A DNA stretch of 64,000 bases, taken from assembly GCF_003351225.1 (NCBI RefSeq), contig NZ_QQSY01000001.1:562124-626123 (forward strand), read 5' to 3'. Both the position numbers and the translations under genes were made by a program. This DNA comes from Dyella solisilvae (lineage in GTDB: Bacteria > Pseudomonadota > Gammaproteobacteria > Xanthomonadales > Rhodanobacteraceae). Below are positions 40,409 through 49,236 of this stretch, one piece after another. The notes beneath the pieces were generated by a model that saw only the letters and a program-made list of their open reading frames with translations, had not been told where the DNA came from and searched no databases. The stretch's first letter is position 1; each line of letters starts with the position of its first letter.

Positions 40409-41728
40409 TCACGGGTTGTAATTGCGCAAGGAAACCAGCGCGATGAACTCGCGCCGCACCTTGGCGTCGACAAACCCCTGCGATGCCGGCGATACACGTC
40501 GTTGCTGAGCACCCGGCGGCGCCGGACGATCCAGGCCATCCGACTGGTAGGCATACATCCGTTCTTTGTCGGTCAGCGTATAGAGGGGCTTTGGACCGCT
40601 CAGGAGCAGGCGCACCTCGATGCTTTTGATCGCCCGCCAGAGGCAACCGGGGTCGGTATTCAGCGGCAGCGCCGTTGACGGTGGGCAGGCGATCCGGCCG
40701 CCCGCGTTGCTGTCCACGTCATCCGCCGTGAGGTAACGCGTATTGCCGTCGCTGTCTTCCACACCGTAGAGGAAGTCGAGGCGCTCCACACCGCGCACCA
40801 GCTCCTGGCCTCCGGTGTAATCCTTGCGAATCAGCGCGCCGGTTGTGGAGCCGTCTTCGTCCGCCACCACCTTGAGGTAATAGGTCACCGTGACGAGGTC
40901 ACGATTGAAATCAAACAGGCGAGGCGCCGAGTACGGCGTGCGGGCGATCGGCTGTGCGAAATTGCGACTGGGATCAGGCGCCAGATCGGGCGACCCGCTC
41001 ACCGCGAACACCTGGGCTCCCGAACAGTCCGCGAACATGGCCAGGTCGCCGGCCTTGAAGTCGGACAAGGGGGGCTCGTCGGCGGCGGGCGCGAGGTGGA
41101 TAGAGGACACCAGGCCGGTCGTCGGATCCGCAACGACGTAACTTCGACTCCCCAACGCCCAGCCTCGCGCATTGTCGATGTATCGCAGCGTGAGCACGCT
41201 GCTGCCGATGACGCGACTCCCGGGCGTCACGCCCATGGCTGGCGCCACGGCAGCAGGTGGCTTGATGGGCATGCAAGTCTGCTTGTCGCAGTCGTAGCCA
41301 CGCATCCACAGGAACGACGGCATCGAATACGGCGCCGCAGGCATCGCCGGATAAGTATTGGAGCCGGAGGTATGTCCCCAGTCCGTGGTCAGGTCCTTGT
41401 CCTTGAACGCCCCGCTCAGATCCCGGGCGTACACCACGGGCGCGCGAAGGCCATCCAGCAACAATCCACTGGCCCCCTGTGACGCGACGCCTCCGGTGGA
41501 CGTGCAGTACTGGGCATTGGCCATCCGCAGGTCGTCGGTCAAACGCCCTATCGCGTAACGTCCCTCTTCCTGCACCTGGGCCAGCTGGCTTTGCGCGCGG
41601 TAGTTCGCCAAACCGGAAATGAAGATGTTCACGATGCCGGCGGCCACCAGCAGTCCAAGCACCATGGCCACCATCAGCTCGATGAGGCTGAGGCCAGATT
41701 GGCGACGCATGCAACCTGTCCCCGTCAT
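40409..41728 (-). CDS. pilW: PilW-type minor pilin, module 2
   Basis: 439 residues. Prepilin signal MRRQSG|LSLIELMVAMVLGLLVAAGIV with Glu5, then the long helix (RAQSQLAQVQEEGRYAIGRLTDDLRMANAQYC) and a large C-terminal globular part with several Cys. Start at 41728 within ATGA, overlapping the pilV stop by four bases, so the two are translationally coupled. PilW links the minor-pilin complex to PilX/PilY1. The module-1 homologue at 47935 has the same length class and conserved blocks (FLYGVEDSDGNT, PPSTALPLNTDPGCLWRAIK). Confidence 0.93.
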   Translation of the reverse strand: MTGTGCMRRQSGLSLIELMVAMVLGLLVAAGIVNIFISGLANYRAQSQLAQVQEEGRYAIGRLTDDLRMANAQYCTSTGGVASQGASGLLLDGLRAPVVYARDLSGAFKDKDLTTDWGHTSGSNTYPAMPAAPYSMPSFLWMRGYDCDKQTCMPIKPPAAVAPAMGVTPGSRVIGSSVLTLRYIDNARGWALGSRSYVVADPTTGLVSSIHLAPAADEPPLSDFKAGDLAMFADCSGAQVFAVSGSPDLAPDPSRNFAQPIARTPYSAPRLFDFNRDLVTVTYYLKVVADEDGSTTGALIRKDYTGGQELVRGVERLDFLYGVEDSDGNTRYLTADDVDSNAGGRIACPPSTALPLNTDPGCLWRAIKSIEVRLLLSGPKPLYTLTDKERMYAYQSDGLDRPAPPGAQQRRVSPASQGFVDAKVRREFIALVSLRNYNP

Positions 41729-42255
41729 GGCTGGAAAATCCAGGCAAACGATTGTGTGGCCGCCTGCGCATTCTGCTGACGGCCGATCCCCTGCTCCGTC
41801 CAGGTAATCCACATCGTGCAGGTACCGCCAAAGGGCGGCCGTTTCGCCAACTGTGCCGATGGGTCATAGCCGACCCTGTCAACGCCAGTGCATTCAATTT
41901 TTGCGCTGGCGTCGGGAAGCTGGCTTGCGAGCAGTTGGCTCCAAAGCCCCTTGTCGCGCGCCGCGACAGCATCGGGCGAGCAGGCCGTTGTCGCGTCGCA
42001 CTCCACGGAACCGGACGTCACCGGATAGGCGCCGCCGTTGTAACGACCGGTCCAGACCCCGACAGGATTGGCGCGCATCCGGTCAGCCATGTTGTTGGCC
42101 AGGAACGCCACTTGCGTGCGCAGGTACGCCGCATGCTTGGACCGGGCCGAGACCAGCATCAACCCGGACATGCCCACCAAGCCGATCCCAAACACAAACA
42201 TCGCCACGAGCACTTCAATCAGCGACACGCCGCGCTGATGCTTCGGTCTATCCAT
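41725..42255 (-). CDS. pilV: PilV-type minor pilin, module 2
   Basis: 176 residues. Prepilin signal RPKHQRG|VSLIEVLVAMFVFGIGLVG, then HAAYLRTQVAFLANNMADRMRANPVGVW, nearly identical to the module-1 copy, and a four-Cys C-terminal domain. It is the first gene of the second module. GGAGGG lies about seven bases upstream of the ATG, but inside a small hairpin (42262-42280). It overlaps pilW by four bases. A longer frame upstream has no pilin character. Confidence 0.93.
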   Translation of the reverse strand: MDRPKHQRGVSLIEVLVAMFVFGIGLVGMSGLMLVSARSKHAAYLRTQVAFLANNMADRMRANPVGVWTGRYNGGAYPVTSGSVECDATTACSPDAVAARDKGLWSQLLASQLPDASAKIECTGVDRVGYDPSAQLAKRPPFGGTCTMWITWTEQGIGRQQNAQAATQSFAWIFQP

Positions 42256-42261
42256 GACCGT

Positions 42262-42280
42262 CCCTCCGTTTGACGGAAGG
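42262..42280 (-). promoter_or_regulatory. Hairpin covering the pilV (module 2) ribosome-binding site
   Basis: On the minus strand CCTTCCGT-CAA-ACGGAGGG forms a stem (five perfect pairs, one mismatch, two more pairs). Its 3' arm is the GGAGGG ribosome-binding site. Pairing would hide the site, so initiation at this copy may be modulated by temperature or by a factor. Module 1 has a strong unpaired-looking GGGGGAGAG instead. Confidence 0.45.
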
Positions 42281-42318
42281 ACTCTAGGCGATGCTATCGA
42301 CGCGCGGCGCACCCGGCC

Positions 42319-42348
42319 GACCAGCGGTGGGAAACGTTGGACGAGCGG
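42319..42348 (-). promoter_or_regulatory. AlgR/LytTR-like double site, pilus module 2
   Basis: On the minus strand CCGCTCGTC (42348-42340) is one base off the P. aeruginosa AlgR consensus CCGTTCGTC. A second, weaker copy, CCGCTGGTC (42327-42319), follows exactly 21 bp later. The first lies 93 bases upstream of pilV. The pair mirrors the one before module 1. A regulator of this type is not encoded in the window. Confidence 0.45.
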
Positions 42349-42363
42349 CCAACAAGTTGCCCG

Positions 42364-42393
42364 AAAAATGACGCAACCCAATCGGTTGCGTCA
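42364..42393 (-). terminator. Terminator after pilus module 1
   Basis: On the minus strand TGACGCAACC, loop GATTG, GGTTGCGTCA, then TTTTT: a perfect 10-bp stem (42369-42378 with 42384-42393) and a T-run. It lies 47 bases after the fimT stop of module 1 and separates the two modules transcriptionally. Confidence 0.93.
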
Positions 42394-42439
42394 AAGCACC
42401 ACGTCGGTTCGCCCACTCACTGTGAAACCCCGTCGTACG

Positions 42440-43036
42440 TCAATCGCAGGTGGCGTCGGCCTTCATGGACGACAGGATCAAAATGCCCGAGCCGCTGATC
42501 CGCAGATCGCTACCGGGCACATACGAAGAATTCTCCGGCCGCTCCGTACCGGGCGGAAACGAGCAGACCAGGAAGTCGTAGCCGCCGCCAGCAAGATCGC
42601 GCTTGATCTGCCCCTGCTGCCCATAGCTGATGACGTTCCCGTCGGCCGCGTGAACGGAGACACCGGCGGGCGCATCAGTCGCGCGCAGCAACTGGAACCC
42701 GTCGGAGCTCTTGCTGGCGTCGTACTCCTGATCCGCGCCAGCTGAACCCACCCGGTAGCTGTAGACGATCCACCCGGTGGAATAGTCCTGCGACTTGCTG
42801 CAGGACTGGCCCGTGCTGCTGGCGCATATCGAAACAAAGCTGCCGCGGCTGACCGCCTCCGCCCGGGCGTAGGCCAGGTCGGCACGCAATTGCGTGGCGG
42901 CGCCATTGACCCGCTGTCGTTTCATCACGCTGCTGAATCCTGGCGCGGCGACCATCATCAAGACGGCCAGTACGGCCAGCGTGACCATCAACTCCACCAG
43001 AGTGACGCCCTTCACCCTTCCGCAATGCATGTGCAT
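42440..43036 (-). CDS. fimT: GspH/FimT-type minor pilin, module 1
   Basis: 198 residues. Prepilin signal CGRVKG|VTLVELMVTLAVLAVLMMVAA, then KRQRVNGAATQLRADLAYARAEAVSRGSFVSIC, the GspH/FimT-type core. Several ATGs are close together; I chose 43036, six bases after GGTGA. The gene begins 5 bases after pilE and ends 47 bases before a terminator, so it closes module 1. The counterpart is at 34834. The four cysteines and C-terminal ADATCD tail resemble a disulfide-stabilised end. No GRxR DNA-binding motif is visible. Confidence 0.9.
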   Translation of the reverse strand: MHMHCGRVKGVTLVELMVTLAVLAVLMMVAAPGFSSVMKRQRVNGAATQLRADLAYARAEAVSRGSFVSICASSTGQSCSKSQDYSTGWIVYSYRVGSAGADQEYDASKSSDGFQLLRATDAPAGVSVHAADGNVISYGQQGQIKRDLAGGGYDFLVCSFPPGTERPENSSYVPGSDLRISGSGILILSSMKADATCD

Positions 43037-43041
43037 GGCGT

Positions 43042-43461
43042 TCACCAGCAATGACCGTTGCTGTTGGCGGCGGCATCACTGGTCTGCGGCGTCTTGACCC
43101 CGGCACTGGTAATCGCGAGGTTGCCGCAGACATCAGCCTGCTGCGCGCCCTGGCGCGTTGCCGTTGCGGTGTAGCTCTGGGCGCCATCGGCCACGTCGAC
43201 CGATGCCTGGTAGTACTGGTGCTCGGAAGTCGCCGAATCAGCCGACGCATAGCCGATGGCCGCAAGCCCTGCGTACTTGTTGTACGTCGCGTAATAACGC
43301 TCCTCCGCATTGGCGATATGCAGCAGCAGTTGCTGCCCATCGGCCCGGCGCGCGCGATACGCGTACCGGCTGTAGCTGGGAATCGCGATGGCAGCCAGGA
43401 TGGCGATGATCGCCACCACCACCATCAATTCAACCAGGGTGAATCCTCGAGTCCTCGACAT
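43042..43461 (-). CDS. pilE: PilE-type minor pilin, module 1
   Basis: 139 residues. Prepilin signal MSRTRG|FTLVELMVVVAIIAILA, then RYAYRARRADGQQLLLHIANAEERYY. The C-terminal disulfide pair is VCGNLA and NGHCW. It aligns throughout with the module-2 copy, with the same ends and different middle residues. It is 12 bases after pilY1 and 5 before fimT. Confidence 0.94.
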   Translation of the reverse strand: MSRTRGFTLVELMVVVAIIAILAAIAIPSYSRYAYRARRADGQQLLLHIANAEERYYATYNKYAGLAAIGYASADSATSEHQYYQASVDVADGAQSYTATATRQGAQQADVCGNLAITSAGVKTPQTSDAAANSNGHCW

Positions 43462-43473
43462 GTCTCGTGGTCC

Positions 43474-46400
43474 TTATTGAGCATCGTTGAGCGAGCGCCA
43501 GGAGCGACGCCGCCATACGGGGATACCGAACGATGGTGTCTTGCCGTCGCTGCCGCCCACGCTGGTGTCGGAGGTCAGGCCGGGGATATAGGCCACGCCA
43601 CCGCCCATCGCCGAGGCCACCGGCAGGAAGCCTCCGGTGGGCGGGTTCTTCACGCGCAGGCCGGCCTGGGCGTAACCATCCGGCCAACCGCCGATGGCGC
43701 CAACATTGCCGCCGAGGTTGGCCTGGCCCGTGGCCGCGTCGAGCACCATCAGCGCGCCGCGCGGCGCCGGATCGCAAGGATCGTTGTTCTGCGGAATCAG
43801 CGTGGTCAGGATGGCCTGGTTGGTGCTGAAGATCGCCGAGGCGTCCACCACCACTCGCTCACCCTTGGCGGAGCTGATGTCCAGGTCGATGTACCAGCCG
43901 CGGATGGGCACGTTCCCCGAAGTCTTGACTGGCACGGGATTGCTGGTCAGGCCACGCACGCCCGACATCTCCACCATGGTCTGCTTCACCAGTGGCGTGC
44001 TGGTGTTGTTGCCGACCACCGGGGTCTGCCCCGCCACGCCAGAATCGCGGATGCCGTAGATCGACTGCACCTGGGTGTTGTCGTCAATCACGTTGTCCAC
44101 GCCGCCAAGATACTTGCCGGTGCCGAACAGGACGACGAGGCCTCCCGCGATCGGATCGGGGAAAAGTCGGGGCATCACGGTGACCGGCTGGTAACCGGGG
44201 TTCTGCGGGCGATAGAACAGATCGACCTTCCATTTGGCCGGATCACTGTCCGTGAGGTCGAAACGCCAGACGTTGCCCTGCAGGTCGCCGGCAAACGCGA
44301 CATCGTCAATCTGGTCGCTGTTGTAGTCGCCCATCACCGGCGTGGTCAGGCCATAGCTGACCACGTCGCCGGTCATGCCGGTGACCGTGGTGGGCGTCTT
44401 GAGCTCCTGCAACAAGGCGCCGGTCTGCGCGTCCAGCACGAACAGCGAGCTGTAATTGTTGCCTGCGGCCGTCTCCGTGCTGCCGGTGGGGAAATAGCCA
44501 CCAGGGACCAGCACCACCCACTTGCCGTTGGCGAGCCGGCCGATGTTCGGACGGCCATAGGTATAGCCGAGGTTGGCGGGATCGCCGTTGGCGCCGGACG
44601 CCAGCGAGCTGTTGAACTCCCACAGCACCTTGTCCGCCGGCCCCATCACCTTGCCGGAGGCGCCGCCTTGGCTGGCGGTGGGCTCGGTGATGTCCAGGGC
44701 GTAAACACCGCGCCCACCCAGGCGCAGCCCACCCACCAGGATGGTGCGCCAGCCCGTATTTGCGCCCGAACTGAAGTACACGTCGCGGGTCACTGGCGTG
44801 CCATCCACCGACGGCATGAACGAGAAGTTCGTCAGCGAAGACCAGCCGGTCAACCTGCCATAGGCGGACTGCGGCACATAGGCCCAGCGTTCGGCGCCCG
44901 GATTGGGCGTCACATCGACACTGGTGGCCTTCGTATCGGAGGTGGTGGCGTCGAACGCGTGGAGCATGCCGTCGTTGGCCGCCACGTAAATGGTCGGCGC
45001 ACGCTTGGCATGGTCGTAGCGGAACTGTTCGTAAGTCTTGCCCAGTGCGACGCCATCGGCTTCCGGCGATTTGGCCGGCCAGACGTCGCGATAGCCGCTG
45101 CTTGGCTGCGCCACATAGACCACCTGGGCATTGATGACCGCACCGAACACCGAGTTGCGCTGACGGAACGTGGTGGCCTCCTTGCTCTGGTCACCACGCA
45201 ACCAGGCCAGGCGATCCGTGCCCGTGGAGGATGCGTCGAAATTGGCGTCGACCGCCTTGATCGCCGCCACCACGCTGGCGCCAGTGAAGGCGGCGCCCTT
45301 GCCGGTACCGGCAGCGGTGCTGGTGAGGATCACGCGGGTGTCGCCCTTCTTGGCCTGTGCATCCAGCAAGGTGCGACCATTCCACAAGGCTGCCGTGGAG
45401 ATCGAACCATCCGTATTCACCCGGTTGGCGGTCAGGCTGCCCTTCCAGTCATTGGTGTCGTAGCCCGCCTGGTAGGTCACGGAACCAGAGGTGAGCACCG
45501 AGGAGTTGATGCTGCCCGCCACCGAGGTGGTGCTGCGCGAGATGATGCCGTTGATGATGCTCTTAAGCGCATTGCTGAGCGCCGACGGGCTGCTGGCGGC
45601 AAAGAACGCGCCGCGGCTGTTGATCGCCGCGTGCCACATGTCATCGATCTTCTTGCCGTCGTCCGTGGCCACCACCGGTACTGGCCACGCAGTGTTGCCC
45701 TGGCGCAGGCTCTTCAGCGTCGCCGCCGTATTGTTCAAGGTGCCTGAGGCGCCAAAGCCGATCATGTACTGCACCAGATGCGGCCAGGTGGCGGGATCGT
45801 TGGCCGGGTTCCAGTAGATCTCCTTGTTCGTGCGCGGATCCGAGTCGGCCGAGAGCGTCTTGCCGAACAAGGTGGTCGACTGGTCCGTCAGGCTCGGCGT
45901 CACTTTCAGGCGATTGGCTGCGGTCGAGAACAGGCTGGAGCCGCTCGTCACGCCGGCCTGAAGGTCGGTTGCCCAGTACTTGAACGCGATGTCCGCCATG
46001 GTGGGGACCGAGTTGCTGGCCTCGTTCCAGATGACCTTGCTTTCCGCGTCCGACGTGGAAAAGCCCTGCAGGCCGTCAGGCAGCTTGCTGATCGAAGTCG
46101 TATCGTTGGGCGACTGCGCCGATGGCGTATCGCTGTTCCACATGCCGTCCGTCATCTGGATGTGGTAGTTCTGGCGACAGACCAACTCCTTGTTGACGTC
46201 GCGGTCCCAGTAGGGGTTGTTGTCCGAGGCGCCGGTGCGATTGGTGAAGTAGTCGCCGACGCGGATGGCTGCGGTGCGATTGGGCGTCGAGCCGGTGGCC
46301 GGCATGGCGAACAGCCAGTCGTAAAACTTGCTGCGCACGTTGCCGGTGGAGATTTTCTTGGCGGCGTTGTCATCCACGAACTTGTAGATATTCGTGCTCG

Positions 46401-47232
46401 TGGAAAGCACGTTGCTGCTGTTGTTGATGTTCTGCCAGGCCACACGCACGTTGTCGCTGAATGGCTGGAACGCCAGTGACACCGCCGAAACCGCCGCCAT
46501 GGTTCGAGTGCGGTAGTACGAGTACCAGTTGGCGAAGTTCTGCTGCTGGGCTGTGGTCACGGCCACCCAGGTCCAGTTGCCGCTGGTGTAAAGACTGGTG
46601 ATGGAGGCGCTGGTGAGCTTGCCTGTGCTCGAATCCACCGACAGCGTGGCGCCGGTGTACTTGTAATAGCCACCGCCGGTCTTGCCGCAGAAGCTGGCGG
46701 CGCCCAGGTTGGTCTTGGTGGATGTGGACGGGCTGGTCGGCCGGTTGTTCGTGATGCCGTTGTCCCAGGCGCTGGCGTAGGTCGCGTTGGCCATCGAACT
46801 GCCATCGGCCTTCACAGGGGGCGTATAGGTATTGTTGGGGTTGAAGTACACCCCGTTCATGCTCCATGAACGGACGTCCGCCGTATCCGTAATGGCCGAA
46901 TTGATCGTGCCGGCGCATAACCAGGGATAGTTGGCGGTATACGTGCGATTGCTGGTGTCGTCCTGCTTCTGGTCAGTGGTGCTGTTGACCCAAGCCTTGT
47001 CGTCGTAGGGGCGCGCGTCGGGCATGTGATGCCAGTTCATCGAGCCCGAGTCGTCGAAAGTCAGCACCAGGTTCGGCGCCACCGAGGTGGTGGCGGACGG
47101 CGGGCCGGGACTCAACTCCACGGTGCCCGCCATGGACAGGCCGGCATGGCCGGCCAGCGTGGTCAGCACCAGTCCAAGCAGGGTGTGACGAAGACGGTAG
47201 TTGGCAGCGATCGTCATCAGCATGAGGGGCAT
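43474..47232 (-). CDS. pilY1: PilY1-type pilus tip adhesin, module 1
   Basis: 1252 residues. Signal peptide in RHTLLGLVLTTLAGHAGLSMAG; the first of three nearby ATGs was used. A MIDAS-like DxSxS is at 60-64 (FDDSGSM). An RGD is present at residues 679-681 (WLRGDQSKE), just before the C-terminal beta-propeller. This is the place where P. aeruginosa PilY1 carries its RGD, which has been linked to integrin binding. The propeller calcium loop DYNSDQIDD (969-977) keeps Asp, Asn, Asp and Asp at positions 1, 3, 5 and 9, the pattern needed for calcium-controlled retraction in P. aeruginosa. Expected at the pilus tip or outer surface. Eight bases after pilX. Confidence 0.95.
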   Translation of the reverse strand: MPLMLMTIAANYRLRHTLLGLVLTTLAGHAGLSMAGTVELSPGPPSATTSVAPNLVLTFDDSGSMNWHHMPDARPYDDKAWVNSTTDQKQDDTSNRTYTANYPWLCAGTINSAITDTADVRSWSMNGVYFNPNNTYTPPVKADGSSMANATYASAWDNGITNNRPTSPSTSTKTNLGAASFCGKTGGGYYKYTGATLSVDSSTGKLTSASITSLYTSGNWTWVAVTTAQQQNFANWYSYYRTRTMAAVSAVSLAFQPFSDNVRVAWQNINNSSNVLSTSTNIYKFVDDNAAKKISTGNVRSKFYDWLFAMPATGSTPNRTAAIRVGDYFTNRTGASDNNPYWDRDVNKELVCRQNYHIQMTDGMWNSDTPSAQSPNDTTSISKLPDGLQGFSTSDAESKVIWNEASNSVPTMADIAFKYWATDLQAGVTSGSSLFSTAANRLKVTPSLTDQSTTLFGKTLSADSDPRTNKEIYWNPANDPATWPHLVQYMIGFGASGTLNNTAATLKSLRQGNTAWPVPVVATDDGKKIDDMWHAAINSRGAFFAASSPSALSNALKSIINGIISRSTTSVAGSINSSVLTSGSVTYQAGYDTNDWKGSLTANRVNTDGSISTAALWNGRTLLDAQAKKGDTRVILTSTAAGTGKGAAFTGASVVAAIKAVDANFDASSTGTDRLAWLRGDQSKEATTFRQRNSVFGAVINAQVVYVAQPSSGYRDVWPAKSPEADGVALGKTYEQFRYDHAKRAPTIYVAANDGMLHAFDATTSDTKATSVDVTPNPGAERWAYVPQSAYGRLTGWSSLTNFSFMPSVDGTPVTRDVYFSSGANTGWRTILVGGLRLGGRGVYALDITEPTASQGGASGKVMGPADKVLWEFNSSLASGANGDPANLGYTYGRPNIGRLANGKWVVLVPGGYFPTGSTETAAGNNYSSLFVLDAQTGALLQELKTPTTVTGMTGDVVSYGLTTPVMGDYNSDQIDDVAFAGDLQGNVWRFDLTDSDPAKWKVDLFYRPQNPGYQPVTVMPRLFPDPIAGGLVVLFGTGKYLGGVDNVIDDNTQVQSIYGIRDSGVAGQTPVVGNNTSTPLVKQTMVEMSGVRGLTSNPVPVKTSGNVPIRGWYIDLDISSAKGERVVVDASAIFSTNQAILTTLIPQNNDPCDPAPRGALMVLDAATGQANLGGNVGAIGGWPDGYAQAGLRVKNPPTGGFLPVASAMGGGVAYIPGLTSDTSVGGSDGKTPSFGIPVWRRRSWRSLNDAQ

Positions 47233-47240
47233 TCCGTGTC

Positions 47241-47894
47241 TCAGTTGCTCTTGGCGCCGAAGGTGGATTCAAGCGTGCGCACCACGTTCTCGCTGGCGCC
47301 CACGCCGCGCGCGGTGATGCGGTAGATATGAGTGGAGGGATTGTCGGCGCCGGTATTGGTGCTGCTGGTCACGCCGGACTCGTGCTGGCTGCCGACACCC
47401 GGCGGTAGCTCTTCGCCGAGGTCCTCGATGAGGTAGCGCGGGTTGTGGGCCAGCGCCGCGATGAGCTTCTGGTCCGAGCTCAGCTTGCTGTTGTCGAGCT
47501 TGGTGTAGTCGAGGCTGCCAGCCGAACCTTTGTATTCGGCCGAACCATCCGTCACCCAGCCAGCGCTGGCGCGGAACTTTTCCACCGTCGTGATCGGGCT
47601 GCTCGGCGAATACACATAGCAGTCCGTGATTACCGTGCTGCCGCAGCTGATGCCGCCCTGGCTGCCGGCGGACCACAGCTTCCACTCCGCGCCGCGCAAT
47701 GCGTTTTCCGCCGCCATCTCGGCCAATTGCGAATTGCGCAGGCCGCCTGCCATGCGCTCTTGCAACAGCGAACGGGTCGAGGCGCTGATCGCCAACACGG
47801 TCAGCAGCACCAGGAAGATGAGGGCCACCACCAGCACCACGCCCCGCTGACGACGCGGCGACCGGGGGCGACCATGGGCAACAGGCTTCTTCAT
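47241..47894 (-). CDS. pilX: PilX-type minor pilin, module 1
   Basis: 217 residues starting MKKPVAHGRPRSPRRQRG. This very basic leader is followed by VVLVVALIFLVLLTVLAISA without Glu5, as in PilX/GspK-type pilins. SLLQERMAGGLRNSQLAEMAAENALRGAEW and NPRYLIEDLGEELPP match module 2. A longer upstream frame would overlap pilW and has no pilin features. The gene follows pilW by 40 bases and precedes pilY1 by 8. Confidence 0.93.
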   Translation of the reverse strand: MKKPVAHGRPRSPRRQRGVVLVVALIFLVLLTVLAISASTRSLLQERMAGGLRNSQLAEMAAENALRGAEWKLWSAGSQGGISCGSTVITDCYVYSPSSPITTVEKFRASAGWVTDGSAEYKGSAGSLDYTKLDNSKLSSDQKLIAALAHNPRYLIEDLGEELPPGVGSQHESGVTSSTNTGADNPSTHIYRITARGVGASENVVRTLESTFGAKSN

Positions 47895-47934
47895 CACGCG
47901 CTCCAAGGGCGGCCGCTTGCGCGGCGCCTTGTCA

Positions 47935-49236
47935 TCAAGGGTTGTAGTTGCGCAGCGCCACCATCGCGCTGAACTCGCGGCGGAGCATCTGGTCGGCAAA
48001 GCCCTGCTGGGCTGGCGTGATGGTGTGGTCCGCCGGCGCCGCCACCTGGCCGCCGCCGTCGGAGGCATAGGAGTAGGCGATCACGGTGGAATTGAGCGAG
48101 GGCAACCGCTGCTGTCCGCTCATCAGGATGCGCACTTCGATGCTCTTGATCGCCCGCCACAGACAGCCCGGGTCGCTGCCCAACTTGATCGGCACGGATG
48201 GCGGGCAGTTGGCGCCACTATCGATCTGCTGCGCGGTCAGGAAGCCGGTATTGCCGTTGCCGTCTTCCACGCCATAGAGGAAGTCCAGGCGCTCGACGCC
48301 ATGCACGACCTCGGTTTCCACGCCGTTGGCGCGACGGACCAGTGCGCCGGTGGTCTGACCGTCGCCGGCATCGACCACGCGCAGGTAGTACGTCACCGTC
48401 TGGTAGTCGGTGTTGAAGTCGAACAGGCGCGGCGCCGACTGCGGCTGCTGCGCCACCGGCTTGCCGGTGTTGTTGGCGCTGTCGGTGCCGACAGCCGCCG
48501 GCGACAGCTGCCCGGCCGCGTTGGGACCGTCGACAGCGAAGATCTCCGCGCTCGAGCAGTTGGCGAGCAAGGCGAGGTGACCCGGCTTGAACGTGCTGAT
48601 AGCCGGCTCGGTGTCCTTGTTGGGCGACAAGGTGATCGAGGACACCGTGCCATCGGCTGCCGTGTTCACCGAGCTGCTGCCGCCGAGCGCCCAACCGCGC
48701 GACGTGTCCAGGTGGCGCACCGTGAGTACGCTGCTGCCGATCACGCGGTTGCCCACCGCCTTGCCCTGCGCCGGGATGGTGTTGGGCAAGGCCGGCGTGC
48801 AGGCTTTGTCATCACAGTCGTAGCCGCGCATCGACAGGAACGACGGCAGGTAATACGGACTGTCCGGCTTGGCCGGATACGGCGAACTGCCCCAGGGCGT
48901 GCTGACATCGTTCAACGCCGACATCAGGTCGTTCGCATAGACCTTGGGCGCGCGCAGGCTGTCCAGCAGCAGGCCGCTGGAGGTCTGATTGGCCACACCG
49001 CCGGAGTTCGTGCAGTAGTGGCCGTTGGCCAGGCGCAGGTCGCGGGTGAGCGTGGCCATGGCAAAGCGCCCTTCCTCCTGCAACACCGCCAGTTGATTCT
49101 GTGCGCGGTTGCTGCTCGAGGTGGACAGGAACACGGTCACGATGCCGGAGGCGACCAGCAGGCCGAGCACCATCGCCACCATCAGCTCGATCAGGGTTAC
49201 GCCCGACTGCGGGCGACTTGCCGTGGCGCGCATCAT
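47935..49236 (-). CDS. pilW: PilW-type minor pilin, module 1
   Basis: 433 residues. Prepilin signal SRPQSG|VTLIELMVAMVLGLLVASGIV with Glu5, then RAQNQLAVLQEEGRFAMATLTRDLRLANGHYC. The globular part shares FDFNTDYQTVTYYLRVVD, FLYGVEDGNGNTG and DPGCLWRAIKSIEVRILMSG with module 2. The start is ATGATG overlapping the pilV stop by four bases. Tip-complex minor pilin. Confidence 0.93.
   Translation of the reverse strand: MMRATASRPQSGVTLIELMVAMVLGLLVASGIVTVFLSTSSSNRAQNQLAVLQEEGRFAMATLTRDLRLANGHYCTNSGGVANQTSSGLLLDSLRAPKVYANDLMSALNDVSTPWGSSPYPAKPDSPYYLPSFLSMRGYDCDDKACTPALPNTIPAQGKAVGNRVIGSSVLTVRHLDTSRGWALGGSSSVNTAADGTVSSITLSPNKDTEPAISTFKPGHLALLANCSSAEIFAVDGPNAAGQLSPAAVGTDSANNTGKPVAQQPQSAPRLFDFNTDYQTVTYYLRVVDAGDGQTTGALVRRANGVETEVVHGVERLDFLYGVEDGNGNTGFLTAQQIDSGANCPPSVPIKLGSDPGCLWRAIKSIEVRILMSGQQRLPSLNSTVIAYSYASDGGGQVAAPADHTITPAQQGFADQMLRREFSAMVALRNYNP

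Noticed and set aside
42364-42393. Reading fimT of module 1 as the first gene of module 2
   Set aside because: A correctly oriented terminator separates fimT from the next pilV, and fimT follows pilE closely in both copies, so it ends each module.
43051-45747. A long plus-strand frame opposite pilY1 (module 1), and similar ones opposite other large genes
   Set aside because: Same artefact of GC-rich third positions. The minus-strand gene has a signal peptide, domains and family matches; the shadow has none.
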